From Hyphodiscus hymeniophilus (Eukaryota > Ascomycota > Leotiomycetes > Helotiales > Hyphodiscaceae), in the NCBI GenBank assembly GCA_016508695.1, contig VNKQ01000016.1, forward strand, positions 310,001-374,000: a DNA stretch of 64,000 nucleotides, in the 5' to 3' direction. The notes beneath the pieces were generated by a model. The model saw only the letters and a list, made by a program, of their open reading frames with translations. It was not told the DNA's origin and searched no databases. Below, one piece after another: positions 1 to 11,710 of the stretch (within the stretch, counting starts at the first letter, position 1; each line of letters begins with the position of its first letter). A program made the position numbers and the translations under genes.

Positions 1-635
1 CAAAGCTTTGATGAATTTCACCAGTAGGTTTGCGATTGTGATTTGATATTCTCGAAGGTGAAGGCTTGTAAAGGAAGTTTTCGTGATGAAGAAAGTGAGA
101 GGAGCCGCGAGTCACAAATCGTGACCTTTCGAATTTGCTTGAAATGGACCGGAATTTAAGCGAGAGAAAGGGGCATGTTTACTCGCCTCACCCACGAATT
201 TTATGGTAGTGTGACGCGCCACTCTAATAAAAACACAATGGTCGAGGGTATTTATGAATCATGCTCCATATGGTTCGCAGTTCGAGACCATTGACTTTAG
301 TAGCAGCATTCGAAAGAGTTGTCCGAGACACGCTTCGGTCCTCGACACTACGACCACTAGTGCAGCAAAATGCCTATTCATTTCCCAGTCACCTGAATCA
401 CTTGAAAGCACGTCAACTCCTTTCTCCATTCAACCGCATAATATAGGTCCCATTACAACAACAAGCTACATATTGACGACATTATCCTTATGGCATTCCA
501 CATTGCTGGCATATCAACACTAGTTCAATCCGTCACGACAACACTTCGCCGCTTTACAGGAAGCAGGCCTTAAAGTCCCACAGAAGAAAATCAGAATAGA
601 CGCTTTTTAGACTTTGAGATTTGACATAAATGATA
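1..635. other. intergenic, no gene recognised
   Basis: I see no convincing coding region, RNA gene or repeat here. Short open frames around 254-523 overlap one another in two frames and have no recognisable protein character. Confidence 0.4.
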
Positions 636-1214
636 TCAGCGCTCTTCAAACCAGAAATAAAGTTCAACCCGGACGCCTTTTGCATGAACGTCTGCTGTAG
701 CGTTTGCGCCATTAGGGTCACTTTGGTAATCCCAATACTCGTGCCTGCCACGGGGACCAGTGGAGCGTACCACGCAGTGCCCACTTCCATCTTTCCTGAA
801 GAAAGCCACCCCTACCTTCTGGTAGTCTGGCGGAGCTTGTCCCCCTTGTGCCCTCTCCACCTCCAGCCCCGTCTTCTTGCAAGCACTGATCAAATCCTCC
901 ACCTGAGTCGCTGTTTGCATCCATGCGTTCACAAGTTGTTCGCGGTTTGAGGCCAATGCAGTACAGTACTGAGCATATCTGCTGCTTGACCGATCGAGGA
1001 GCGCCCCTGCAGTAACCCAGAAACAATTCTCGGTGAGATTGGAATGATTCGGAGTTATACCTGTCGAAAGCAAATGCGGTGGTGCAATTGCCCGAGCCGG
1101 TCCTTGTGGAGCAGGATCATCGCCCCTGTGTCGCAGCCAAGTCGTGTCATATCGTTGTCGTTCTTGTCGTTCTTGTTGTTCGGAGTACCAGTCCATATCT
1201 TCAGTGTTCGACAT
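636..1214 (-). CDS. small protein with papain-like Cys/His/Asp motifs
   Basis: Single-exon protein of 192 residues with no signal peptide or membrane segment. The N-terminus is charged and Gln/Arg-rich. From about residue 62 three motifs appear in the order of a papain-fold hydrolase or deamidase: an Asn-Cys-Phe-Trp segment opening a helix (TENCFWVTAGALL), then a Gly-His-Cys-Val-Val strand near residue 146, then a Tyr-Trp-Asp-Tyr-Gln strand near residue 160. That Cys...His...Asp spacing resembles bacterial Tox-PL/deamidase-type papain folds, which are known as effector or toxin modules. The fold and catalysis are inferred from motifs only; I do not recognise a named fungal family. It is isolated from other genes, with more than 600 bp of empty sequence on each side. 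Confidence 0.6.
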   Translation of the reverse strand: MSNTEDMDWYSEQQERQERQRYDTTWLRHRGDDPAPQGPARAIAPPHLLSTGITPNHSNLTENCFWVTAGALLDRSSSRYAQYCTALASNREQLVNAWMQTATQVEDLISACKKTGLEVERAQGGQAPPDYQKVGVAFFRKDGSGHCVVRSTGPRGRHEYWDYQSDPNGANATADVHAKGVRVELYFWFEER

Positions 1215-2291
1215 TTATATTTTGCAGAGGGGTTTGTTGTGCAAAGATTCCAAAATTAAGTATCATCTTCAGGCGCCCGATTTGGGGTTTAGACTATGAT
1301 ACTGTCTGACTTTGAAACTTCTTTGTCTTTGCAGCATAAAACGAGAATAGGCCAAGGCGTAGCTATTAGATATCGATTCAGCTTGGGCTGTAGCGGCCCA
1401 ACACAAATATCCAGCCAATCCAGAAGCTCATTTCATTATTGGGTTGTGTAACATAATTTATAATCGACTCTTTACTTAATACATGTACTCCATAGTCAAG
1501 GCAAAAAAGCCGTCAAGTTTTTTAGAACTATCTATTAATTTGTATAAGTAATGATTCAAAGAATTCGAAAAGTCTTAGTCAAGACCATTATGCTGACTGG
1601 GACGTTGGTGAGGGACCTGTCCCGACTGCGGGTCACTAATGATTGGAAGTCATCCCGACCCTGCTCGCCCTGAAGTGGCTCTTTACCCGATGGACCCTAT
1701 CCCGGACTGGAGATTGGATGAAGTCGCATGCAGACTCGAAACGATGTTGCGTTCGCAATTTGCTTAGGGGCGCAGCTTCGGGTATTAGATTGAATACACG
1801 GCTCAGACGGGACTAGGGGACGTCCCGCACTTCCAAGCGAGTCTCTTCATCAGCTTCAACTCCACTACCTCCGTAATCTTCAAAGCTTGGCATCAACGTC
1901 TTTGCGTCGAAAAGATATATGAAGATAATGAAATCGATGTCAAGTTCTCACTTGTTAATCGATAAAATCTCCGATTCGTGGCAGTAGTTGCTACGACTAA
2001 ATTTAACTCTGTCCGACCACCACATACGTGCCGCATAGCCGCGTATCATGCCATGGGATATTTGTATGTTCTCTGTTGGGGGCGAAGAAGCATCCCCTGT
2101 TCCTGAACCCCTGCTGCTGAGAGTGGTGTGAGTCCAGCAGTCTAATATAAGCGTCTTTGCTGTTGCCTTGCTGTTGCCGTTTTCATGCTGGCCAATGAAT
2201 ATTTGTATGAAGAGTCTCCAAACTCCGTTCGTGACCTGTCCTTGCAGTGCTGGATATTCCGTTCGCACAAAGTCATTTCCTTGTTACTGTG
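1215..2291. other. intergenic, AT-rich then GC-richer, no gene recognised
   Basis: The first half is AT-rich. Around 1590-1850 there is a GC-richer stretch with several GGGAC/GTCCC words, which could be an old repeat, but I cannot define its ends. Minus-strand open frames at 1948-2336 lie over the promoter of the next gene and look non-coding. Confidence 0.35.
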
Positions 2292-5223
2292 ATGCAGAGT
2301 AGCCATACCAGCGCATCCAACCCAATGTTCCAGCAATCTCGACAGGACCTAGAGGCTCAGACCACGGCAGAATCATCACATGATGGTAGCCGCCTCAGAA
2401 GTCGTGTTCCCAACTATCAGAAAGATCTGAGAGCTCTGGAAAAGAGCAAACATAAAGACTTGACCGAGGGGCTCTTTTGGTACCAGGATTTTGGATCATC
2501 GAGTTCGACGACAAGCTTTGATTTCGTGGAAGGTGTTAAATTTGGGGATTCCTTGACAAATCTTGGACGGGCTTTGGCAGACGCGCACAAATCTTCGTTA
2601 CCAGCCCTACAGTTTTGGTAAGGATCACTCTCATGCCAATTTGTCGATCTACTAATTGGAGACTCAGTATCCTGAGTACCAGCCCAGTCTCCCCAGACAT
2701 ATATTCTTGGGGCAGAAGATTACTTGCGACAAACCTTGGACGCCTTAAAACTCTCGTCTCTTTCCCTAGATATGCTGTTGCTATTGAAATGGAGGAAGGC
2801 TGGGGCCCGATGTCGGAGTGCTCATATAGGAGTATCGAGCGGCCGGAGCAGCTTTGTGGGCTTGAGCAATTATCGTTGCCCGAATTCAGGAAGCAGTGGC
2901 TGTCTCACACTGAAGCCGACTGCAAATGCAAGACATTTCAGGTGGCCCAGATCACAAACCACTACGACAAGAGGCCTCTCCCTCGGAACGATGTGAAGTA
3001 CGGCCGCAAAATGCCCAGGGACCTAAGTGGCCTAGCGGTTGCAGCATTCACAGTGGAACTTCCTTCCAAAGGCAAGACTCCCTTCTTCGCCGCTGCTGTG
3101 ACGTTGTACTGATAGTTTTAGCTGTCCAACCCAACCGGACATTGGCAGATGAGTCCCTCACTTCCCAGTGCTCACGGATATTTGATCGAAAAAGTGCATC
3201 ATTTACTTTCACCTGGCAGAGAGGTGCGCCTATTTATCACGGTGGTTTCGATACGTTCTTATGGGAACGATACAGCAAGCCGCCTTCAAGCGACTATGCA
3301 GAATGCTTCTATCAGGATGATTATGGACAGAACCAGCCGAGGAGAGTCCTCATGACCGTGAGCACAACACCAGTCTGGAGTAAGTGATTCTTGAAAACAC
3401 TAAGTCATTCCTCGATGACTCCCCCTCCACAATGATATCAGCGTGGAACTCTTGGCTCTTTCGCTATTTTTTTCCTCAACCGAATGCTGACTTGACCTTA
3501 CCACACAGTGCGCGCTGCCCCCTTACTGGGGAGTATGCGAAATCTACTCGGTGGCCCCCAAGACGTTTCCGAAGTCATGCGTAAACTATCCTCGGATTCG
3601 CAAAAAAGCTCCTACACTTTACTTCCGCTATTCATCGTCTTTGAGCAGGTGATTGCAGACACATCAATCTTCATTCAACAAGCGTCAGATGAAGTGATGA
3701 AAATGGTAAGACTCGCTTTTATCAACCTCGAGCTGCCTTGAGTGGCTTTCACCAGCCGGCCTACGTTCGGACAACGCTTACATTCCTATAGTCATTTGCC
3801 GGGCGAAGCGATCCGTCAGTCGAAAAAATCCAATATCTCTGTCATTTGAATGACTGTCAAAAGAGCGCTCTTTTCGGTGTGGACCACGTACACTCTGTCA
3901 TAAAGGAATTACTGGGCATTGTGCCACGTAGAATGAACGATGTTTCTCCAGCCGACATCGGGTTCTTGGAAGAGAAGGAAAATGATCTGGCGCATCTATT
4001 CAAGTGCCTCGAAGAGCTAAGAAATAGGGTGGATGAGCAATGCACACTGGTAATCCCTCTCCCAACAGTCAATCAGTCTCTACATTCTTACTGACTCTCT
4101 TCAGATCAAGGATCATCGAGAGTTGCATCAGACACGTCAAATGTCTCTATTGACTAAGATTGCCACGATTTACGTTCCTCTCTCCTTCGTCACAGTAAGC
4201 ATCTACAATGAATTCGTCCAAAACTCCCCCTAATTCTGCGCAGGGCCTACTCGGAAGGCAGGTCACAAATCCATCTCTGATTTTCCATCACGGAGACCGA
4301 AAGTCGACAACGAATTCTCAATCCAATGCTTCGACGAATACTGGTCTCGCTGCCCGCCAAATCTCTTCGTCAATTTCCTCGGCAGTCAGCCCTTCCACCA
4401 CAGCTATCGTGCAATTACTCGCAAGCCAACTGTCGGAACAGTCAGCCATCGCCAGCAACACCAACAACAAAAATCCATACGTCTGGAGCTTTGGTTTCTT
4501 TCTTGGCATGGCCGGAGTTTTCTTCGTCCTTGGTCTGCTCTTGCCACTCATAGGCCCGAACTTGCTTCGCATCATGGTTCAGCGTACCTACAACTTCCGG
4601 AATTACACAGTATTCTGGCCGTTTGTCTTCGCCTTCTACTACCTGAGTGTGTACTGGATGATCCCCGAAATAATGCAAGCAACTCTTGGATGCCACGGGT
4701 AGGTTTTCAGATCCCAACAGTCACGGCTTCTGCTGACATCTAATCAGTGGCGAGGATGGCGGATGTGATAACGAGAATAACAATTATTTCTATATTTACG
4801 ATTTCAAGACATCGGGCAACGACGCTATTGACACCGTTACATATGTGTTGAGCGCGGTAGTCATGGGAGCCATTGGCCTTACGCAACTTGCGTTAGCTGT
4901 GATGTGAGTGACGATTTTATTTCCCGTTGCTGCGGGCTTGCAGTCCTTCTCGGCCAGGGTACTGACTGATTCTGCTCGTTAGGTACCGCAAAGGCGCATT
5001 CGTTACTCTGACATGGGTCGGGTTCGCTTGCGTTGTCATTACTGCCTATTTCATCGATTATTATTTATCCTGGGAGCAGAACTTCGTCTATCCCATCAGT
5101 ACGGGACTCTCCATTTACGCGATAATACCCCTGGTGTATCTTCTCATTGTTTGGTCGGTACCTCAGCTGTGGCATTTGTGGAATCAGCGTTCTGAGCCTA
5201 AGGGGAAAGAAAGGACGGATTGA
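2292..5223 (+). CDS. CorA-like multi-pass membrane protein
   Basis: Nine exons: 2292-2617, 2668-3026, 3122-3379, 3509-3705, 3792-4049, 4105-4194, 4244-4698, 4748-4903, 4983-5223, giving 779 residues. The third exon junction (3027-3121, weak GTGGCC donor) is least certain; another in-frame Met lies at 2247. The soluble N-terminal half leads into a helix with the fungal CorA/ZntB-like signature DHRELHQTRQMSLLTKIA and the first membrane segment ATIYVPLSFVT. CorA-family Mg2+ channels normally follow this with a GMN loop; here it is a Gly-Leu-Leu-Gly, Ser/Thr-rich linker. Further membrane segments occur near FFLGMAGVFFVLGLLLPLI, FWPFVFAFYYLSVYW and in the last two exons. This is the common filamentous-fungal CorA-like group; its ion and membrane are unknown. 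Confidence 0.75.
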
Positions 5224-6073
5224 ACGGCGGCAAGACCACAGTAGACATTTTTGTAGCATAGGCGAATTAATACTACTTGTCGTGCCGACGTTCGACCTTG
5301 AAATATTGCGTGGAAGTGAGTATTCAGTCATGGTTGCGAGGGGTTTTTGGATACAGCGATGGTACTCCGTTCTTTCTTGTATCTGAGCGGGCATCTTCTA
5401 TCTTAAACGATCAAGCCTCATGAGCCTCAACTTGTCGTACCCGATAATGGTAGTTAATAGCTACTTCGATATTGTCACCAAATTTGCAACCAATATTTAT
5501 TGTTTTTGAACCAGTATCATTGCGCCCGGATCCGGCTGAATGTAAATTATGCACATTTGAAATACCGGCTAATTAAGGGGCATATGGAAGATACACATGC
5601 CGAAGCCACACTGCCCCCCGACACTGTTGAATGCCAATTGTGTTCGAACAGCTTCGTCAATTGCGGGTTTGCAATATTGGGAAATTCCTAAGCAGCTGAA
5701 TTCTCTTACAAATGCTAGCCACCGTTGTCAATGCTGTGCTTCTTCCGTGCTCGGGTTCGCTTCTTGCTCGTGGGGTTGTGTGAGAAGCGGCTTGCTATTC
5801 GCCAGAGACTACGAAAAGGTCCGCTTAATTGGTCAACTAGCAACTTCACACGAGTGGAAAGCTTCTTAAGGTTTTTCTGTACAAGTAGCTCTTGCATAAG
5901 TATCTATGTGCATAGTTAACTGTCAAGTTTTTAAGTATAAGTACCTAAGTATAAGTACTCACAGCTCCTTCCCGTTTCTATTCACCGCAATATCACACTG
6001 AACCCCGTTTAAACATTCCAGGACTGCCTCTTGTCTCGTTTCTTCCAGCTAGAAACTAAACAAGCCCTCAAAA
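5224..6073. other. intergenic, promoter side of the reductase gene
   Basis: There is no supported gene. It ends in the presumed promoter and 5' leader of the FMN reductase gene, and holds a short direct repeat at 5933-5960. Confidence 0.35.
5933..5960. repeat. short tandem repeat, 14 bp x 2
   Basis: The unit AAGTATAAGTACYY occurs twice head to tail about 115 bp upstream of the FMN reductase start. It may be a chance low-complexity repeat or a promoter element. Confidence 0.5.
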
Positions 6074-6712
6074 ATGACAACCACAATACCAAAGAAAGTA
6101 GCCTTGGTCCTGGCCAGCACTCGAGCCGTCCGCGCTGGGCCAGATGTCGTCGATTGGGTGAAGAAGACCCTCCTCGCCTCACCTGCCAGCCCAAAGCCCG
6201 AAATCTCCATCGTCGACGTCAAGACATTCAACCTTCCCGTGTTCAACGAAAGCATCATGCCCGCCATGGTCCCTGCCTATGGCCAGTTCGAGCACGCAGA
6301 GATCAAGGCGTGGTCCGCGGCCATCGAAGCCTTTGATGCATACATATGGGTCTCGCCAGAATACAACTTCGGTGTCCCGGGCGCAGTCAAGAACGCCATT
6401 GACAGCTTGTACAACGAGTGGATTGGCAAGCCAGTACTGGTTGTGACATATGGCATTTTTGGAGGTGCCAGTGCGAGTGAGAGCCTCCAGAAAACGTTGA
6501 ATGGGATGAAGTTGAGGGTTGCGGAGACGAGACCCAAATTGGAGTTCTCGGGGTGGCCCGACAAAAGCGAAATGATGAGTGCAGCTGGAGGTAAGATTGG
6601 ACCGAAGACTTTGGAGCACTGGGAGGCAGAGAGTAAGGAAACTTTGTTGAAGGGGTTTGGAGAGTTGATTGAGTTGTTGGAGACTCCTGCTTCTGCGGAG
6701 AAAACTGCGTAA
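6074..6712 (+). CDS. NADPH-dependent FMN reductase family protein
   Basis: Uninterrupted frame of 212 residues, typical length for the NADPH_FMN_red flavodoxin-like family (compare yeast Lot6 and bacterial azoreductases). Members bind FMN and reduce flavin or quinones with NAD(P)H in the cytosol. The first strand KVALVLASTRAVRAGP gives the phosphate-binding loop. The family's key segment SPEYNFGVPGAVKNAIDSL lies at about residues 96-114, followed by GKPVLVVTYGIFGG. The start is the first Met after a pyrimidine-rich leader, with an A at -3. No neighbour suggests a pathway. Family assignment is strong; the substrate is not known. Confidence 0.92.
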   Translation: MTTTIPKKVALVLASTRAVRAGPDVVDWVKKTLLASPASPKPEISIVDVKTFNLPVFNESIMPAMVPAYGQFEHAEIKAWSAAIEAFDAYIWVSPEYNFGVPGAVKNAIDSLYNEWIGKPVLVVTYGIFGGASASESLQKTLNGMKLRVAETRPKLEFSGWPDKSEMMSAAGGKIGPKTLEHWEAESKETLLKGFGELIELLETPASAEKTA

Positions 6713-7885
6713 GGGCTGGCTCGATGTGTCTTTTAGTAGCGTAAGACATTTATGTAGTAGAGAAGAATGATAGAATCTAGCGGCGTGGATTCCGCCATAC
6801 ATAAGTTGCTGCAGCCTAATCAAATATATCATTGGCCTTCCAGTGAGCGACATCTTTGCAAGACACCTAACTTGTTGCAGAGTACCGAGCTTTCTATGGA
6901 TGACCGCACGGTGCAAGTGGTTGTTGGTGCTTTGAGTAAGCACCGATGAAGAGATTGATGAGTCTGAACATAGGATAGGAAAACACGATCCAAGAAAATA
7001 CTTATTTTCTGATGGAACACACAGCATTGATGCATCACGGACAAATCTGCTTCTTTACGGAACGCATCATAATCATGAGAGCAAAGCAGAAGAATTCACT
7101 TATCAGCACCACAGCGAAAGGGAAGTGGTCGGTAACGCCCATAGCAGATCGCCTTTTAATAACGACCCAGTCACCAAGTCAACTAGGTTGATTCCTGGTT
7201 CGCTTTACAGCGAACGGCTATGGACATAACGTGTGGAGGAGGAGAAGCAGCTTGAGAATAATACAAGAAACCTTCACTCGAAGGGTCATTGCGCACTTTT
7301 ACTCTCGCCGACCGGGTTTAAACGTTTTGATAACGGCAAAGTCGCCAAAGCATCAACTCGTAGATTAAGGACGCCGCCCTACTCAGGACCTTCGCCACTT
7401 GTCACAGTTCGCGACAAAATCAAACGGTGAATCCCATCAATTCAAACGCTCAATACTGAGCATGCACGCCAACTCTGTCAAATCAAAGAAACCGTCCTTT
7501 GATAAATAAAGGCTCTTACGGCTTTGTTTCGTCCGAAATATCAACAAGTCAATGACGAGTCGGTCCAGAGCCGAGTGGTCTTTATGTGCTCAGCCACTGC
7601 GAGCGAGACTCGGGGTCGGGATGATCACCAACAACCACATGGATTGGCGGATAGAGACAAAGCCGCGCTCCACCAGCTCTCACGTCAGCTTCTTATCTCA
7701 GCCCCGACATCCCATACCTATTCACCACCATAGTAGAGCAAAATCTGCAGCAACTCGCCCTTTCGTCATCTAAGAACTCCAGTCAACATCTACAACCTCC
7801 AAATTCATTTGCGCATCAATCGCGGCGCCCAAATCTGCGGTGAAGCAAGAGTTTGGGACGAGAGCAGCTCCGAAGCAGTCGAAAG
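6713..7885. other. intergenic, no gene recognised
   Basis: There are no supported genes or repeats. The last 300 bp, rich in CT runs, probably hold the promoter and leader of the DUF7053 gene. Confidence 0.35.
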
Positions 7886-8893
7886 ATGGCCCGTACAGTA
7901 TTCACAACCATCACGCCCATCCCGGCGGGCGTGACTCGGGAAACAGTAATGGAAACCTTACACTCACATCTCGAGATGATAGACCTCAATCCCACCCACG
8001 ACTCGCGCGTGCCTTGCAAACCTCCTCCAGAGGCATCGCCAGAGGAATACCACTGTCAATGGTATCAAATCATTGATAAGATCTCCTACCTTCCCGGCGT
8101 GAAAGGCGATGTGCGCTTCAAAGCCTGTTTTCACAACCTGCCCATGGGCCTACAAACACATGTCTATGCGCCCATGGGACTGGACATCAAGGAGAAATGG
8201 ACGTTGGGAGGAAACCTGCCCCACGAGCCCGTGGTACCGGTGGAGATTGGTGTCGGGGCGCCCATCTCAGGTCTATATCTGAGGGAGGATGTCGAGATGA
8301 AGTGCAACTTCTTCATGGCCAAATTCGTGAAGAAGCAGCTGAAGGATGCACTCGCAACACTCGTCGCTCGGCTCGTGGTGAAATCACAACTGGTGGAAGC
8401 CGACAACCAGAACCGCCGCTTCACGTACGATCCCTCGAACCCCGTTGGGTTTGAAGCCCCGCTCTCGCCTCCAATGAGTCCGCGACAGACATATAGTCCT
8501 CCACCATCGGGGACACTGCATCCAACGATGGAATACCCACAGAGTCCGCCGCTCACGGGCGGGATGGGCATGCAGATGGATTATCCGCCGAAATGGGCTG
8601 AGGCGCATGCTCAACAGCAACAACAGCAAGGAGGGCAGCGGAATAGCTATATACCTCCGCAGTACAGTCCCCAGCCACAATATAGCCCGATGCGCCTGCC
8701 TCAACCTTCTCCGCAGTATCCGACGCAACAGGGCCATCAAGCTCAGGTGACCCAAGGACAGCAACAGGGGCGACAACAAACGCAGCAGGATGACGAAAAG
8801 CCAGACGTGCCGATGATTAATGAGATGGATGCTACGCAGGAATACACGGGTATGCACCATGGCTATTATGGGCCAGCCGAACTTCCATCGTAG
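7886..8893 (+). CDS. DUF7053 domain protein with Pro/Gln-rich tail
   Basis: Single exon of 335 residues starting at the Met of MARTVFTTITPIPAG; an in-frame Met 11 codons upstream adds only a non-conserved stretch. Residues 1-180 match what I know of the fungal DUF7053 family: a helix with EMIDLNP, then CQWYQIIDKISYLPG, VRFKACFHNLP, YAPMGLDIKEKWTLGG and LYLREDVEMKCNFFM. The fold resembles SRPBCC/START-like barrels, but no activity is established. The last 140 residues are low-complexity, rich in Pro, Gln, Ser and Tyr, probably disordered, with YSP/YSPQ repeats. Function unknown; family assignment is good. Confidence 0.88.
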   Translation: MARTVFTTITPIPAGVTRETVMETLHSHLEMIDLNPTHDSRVPCKPPPEASPEEYHCQWYQIIDKISYLPGVKGDVRFKACFHNLPMGLQTHVYAPMGLDIKEKWTLGGNLPHEPVVPVEIGVGAPISGLYLREDVEMKCNFFMAKFVKKQLKDALATLVARLVVKSQLVEADNQNRRFTYDPSNPVGFEAPLSPPMSPRQTYSPPPSGTLHPTMEYPQSPPLTGGMGMQMDYPPKWAEAHAQQQQQQGGQRNSYIPPQYSPQPQYSPMRLPQPSPQYPTQQGHQAQVTQGQQQGRQQTQQDDEKPDVPMINEMDATQEYTGMHHGYYGPAELPS

Positions 8894-9371
8894 GGTGAAA
8901 GTGGGACAGGAGGTGGTATATATGCGGCTCCGACCGATCTTAATGGGCATAATGATGAAGTAAAGGTGATATAAGGCATTAGACGTGAAGTGCAACGAGG
9001 GATCTTCGGTAACGAAAAAAAGGATCGCGCTGATTGTGAAGAGATTTGGAGCGCGAATTCGACCAAAGGTGGTTCGGATATGAGTTACATGCTGCTCTCA
9101 GGCGTTTCTGGTGATCTCGACTCAAAAGGGCTTGGAGGATCGGTGCTTGGACTTTGGATTATTCTTTTCGTGGCGTTACTTCGATACCAGTTGAGTCATT
9201 TGGCAATCGTTTCGTTCAATTCAATGGAGTCCTGATCTAGGCGATGCCCCCAGAATTCATGGGACAAGGTGCTTCTTTAAAAGTACACAACATAGTCTGT
9301 GGCCTTGTACCAGATTCTGTCCAATTCCATTCGCCGACCGATGCTCCCAGCCCAGTGATATGTACATCTTA
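8894..9371. other. intergenic between convergent genes
   Basis: This holds the 3' ends of the DUF7053 gene (plus strand) and the ABC transporter gene (minus strand). I see no further gene. Confidence 0.4.
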
Positions 9372-11695
9372 TCAAGCAGCACTTAACTCCTCAATCCTCC
9401 TCTGAATCTCCGGCACTTGCCTGAGCTGCAACTCCAGTTCCTCTTTCTCGTCCTCCAACTCCAACCTCCTATCCGCATCCAACTTTGTAAATATATACTT
9501 CCCTTGCCCATCAAATTGCAGTATGTTGTTGTGGTATTTCCACAAGCTCCTCCGATGCGACACAGTCATGAGGGTGATGCCTAGAGCTTTCGCGTGATCG
9601 TACATGATCTTCTCCATCTCGAGCGTCACACTTGACGTACACTCGTCCAAGATTGCATACTTCGGTCTATTGTAGAATAGTCGAGCCATCGCAACTCGCT
9701 GTTGCAAGCCGCCAGACAACACGTCTCGCCATTCAGCTTCAGCATCCCAGCCATTAGGAAAGGAAGCTACGAGGTGGTCCAAGTCGAGGATTTTGAGAAT
9801 TCCAAGCAGGTCTGCGTCTGTAATACCTTTGCTCCGCATGATGCGAACGGAGTCAGGGTAGATAATTTGTTGACGAAGTGAGCCTGAGCTAAGATATGGT
9901 CTTTGAGGAACGTAGAATACTTGTGAAAGCGGAGGTTTTTTGACAGTCCCACCATAGACAGGCCAGAGACCGCCTAGAATCCGGAACAGGGAGGATTTTC
10001 CGCACCCATTTGGTCCGACGACTAGGACGTGGTCTCCTCTTTTCATAGAGAACGAGAGTGCCCTTACCAGAACGCTTCCGCCGGGTGTGATGATTGGCCT
10101 GGAGTTGTCAGTAAGCTGGCTGGAGGAAAGCGATCCACAACCTACACGTTGATAAATTCGATGTCTTCGCTCTCAATAATTTTGCCTCTGCCGCTCAACA
10201 ACTCCAATTGCTCTCCGCTAGCGTCGTCTGACACGAGCGTTTTCTCAAATCGTCCTGCTTTAATATCATCCATCACATCCAATAGACTAGCCACCCGCGA
10301 TGTGTACCCGGCCAGCTCTGTAACTTCCTTGTACGAGAACATGACTCGTCCAAAAGCATCGGAGCTCGATAGCAGTAATCTTCGATTCGTCACAAAGCTT
10401 TCTGTTCGGTCACCCATCGTCTGGGTGGTGGCTCCTGGAATCTTGAAGAAAACCGGAACGCTGCAGAGAACTAAACCTAGAGCCCCCCATACATACTTGA
10501 TGACGAAGTCTTCCATGATTCCATGGGTGAAACGCCTTCTCAGAATGTCTACGACGAGTTAGTATGCGACGTACATAGATTAAGGGGTGATGCATACAAT
10601 TGACGTGCTTGATGAGAGTGAAGTATCCCTTGTCCAGTGTGTCCTTTTCCGCTTCGTGTCCGTTGTACAGAGCGATCTCTTCGCTGTAGTCTATTATCCT
10701 GGAGTGTTCGAATCGAAATTCACCTTCTAGTCGAGCCTCGTCTGCTACATACTTTCCGAAGGGAGGCGTCAATGCTCGCATAACGCTTGCTGATAGTTGT
10801 ACCAGTAGCGACATGAAAAAAAGACCTATGTGACTGTCAGTGATTTGCCTTCAATTCCCTTGGGCGGAGTCTGGACCTTCTCCACCGACACTTTTCGACA
10901 GCGAGTAATTGTACATCAACATATCCAAAGTCGGCTTTGCAAGATTCCCATATAACTCAGCCAAACTGTTCGCGAATTTCGAGACATCGACTGTAATCAA
11001 TTGATCAGCATTCTTTATTCGGTCGTCCAGAGCCGATAATGAGTAAAAGGTCATGTTCGAAAGGTACTTTTCGTGTATGTGATTCGTCAATCGCGTGCGA
11101 TATTGCAGAGAGAGCTTGCATTGATGATAGGAGAGCTGTAATAGAGGTTAGCCAGAATCTCCTGACTTGAGGAGGAACCTACCATGGAGTTTGTAAATGT
11201 CGCAGGAACCGCAATCACCATCCACCATATAATCCCAATTAGAAAGTCTTTCCCTCTGCCTCTCACCAAGCTTGAAACTAATGCTCCATCCATAGCCGCA
11301 ACCTTCAGACTGATCAGAGTCCGCACCACCAAGAAGATGCTATGGCTAATCAACAGTCGTAGTTCTTTGCTCTTCCATCCTGGTACGCATATCCGCAGCA
11401 AGCGGAACAAGTTCTTGAAGAACTCCCTGTTGAGTTCAACCTTTTGTTTCTTCGAACCATCAACCTTTCCCAGTGTAGTGGAGCCTCGCTCTCTCGCAGC
11501 AGCTTGTCTTATAGCCGCAGCCTTTTGTTCTGCAATGGCAGAGCGTATGCGATTGAGCAGGGCGAAGAATAGAGTTAGGTAGACAGTCCGCGAGATCTTG
11601 GTTCGGTGTTTGAGGTAAAGAGTCGTGAGCTCTGAAATGATGCTCTTGATCGTCCGGTCAGGAGGGAGCAATCGAATCTTGGATTGCGCAGCCAT
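9372..11695 (-). CDS. peroxisomal ABC half-transporter, ALDP/PXA type (subfamily D)
   Basis: Five exons on the minus strand (11695-11183, 11135-10877, 10825-10598, 10548-10146, 10098-9372), 709 residues, with a clean reading frame. Subfamily D half-transporters dimerise in the peroxisomal membrane and import long-chain fatty acyl-CoA for beta-oxidation. The N-terminal membrane half includes the family-typical segment EEIALYNGHEAEK (the EAA-like motif of ALDP proteins). The C-terminal ATPase has Walker A GPNGCGKSS, signature LSGGLQQR, Walker B YAILDECTS and the H-loop in VSHRRSLW. I cannot tell the PXA1 and PXA2 orthologues apart from sequence alone. An in-frame Met five codons upstream (11710) is an alternative start. 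Confidence 0.93.
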
Positions 11696-11710
11696 CTTGA
11701 GAGTCGTCAA

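Noticed and set aside
275..300. GTTCGAGACC word resembling a tRNA B-box
   Set aside because: No matching A-box or foldable cloverleaf upstream, so not a tRNA gene.
1590..1850. GC-richer block with repeated GGGAC/GTCCC words, possible solo LTR or old transposon
   Set aside because: No clear terminal repeats or target duplication could be defined by eye.
8384..8995. Minus-strand frame of 203 codons opposite the DUF7053 gene
   Set aside because: It is antisense of the low-complexity Pro/Gln tail and consists of Leu/Arg runs typical of shadows.
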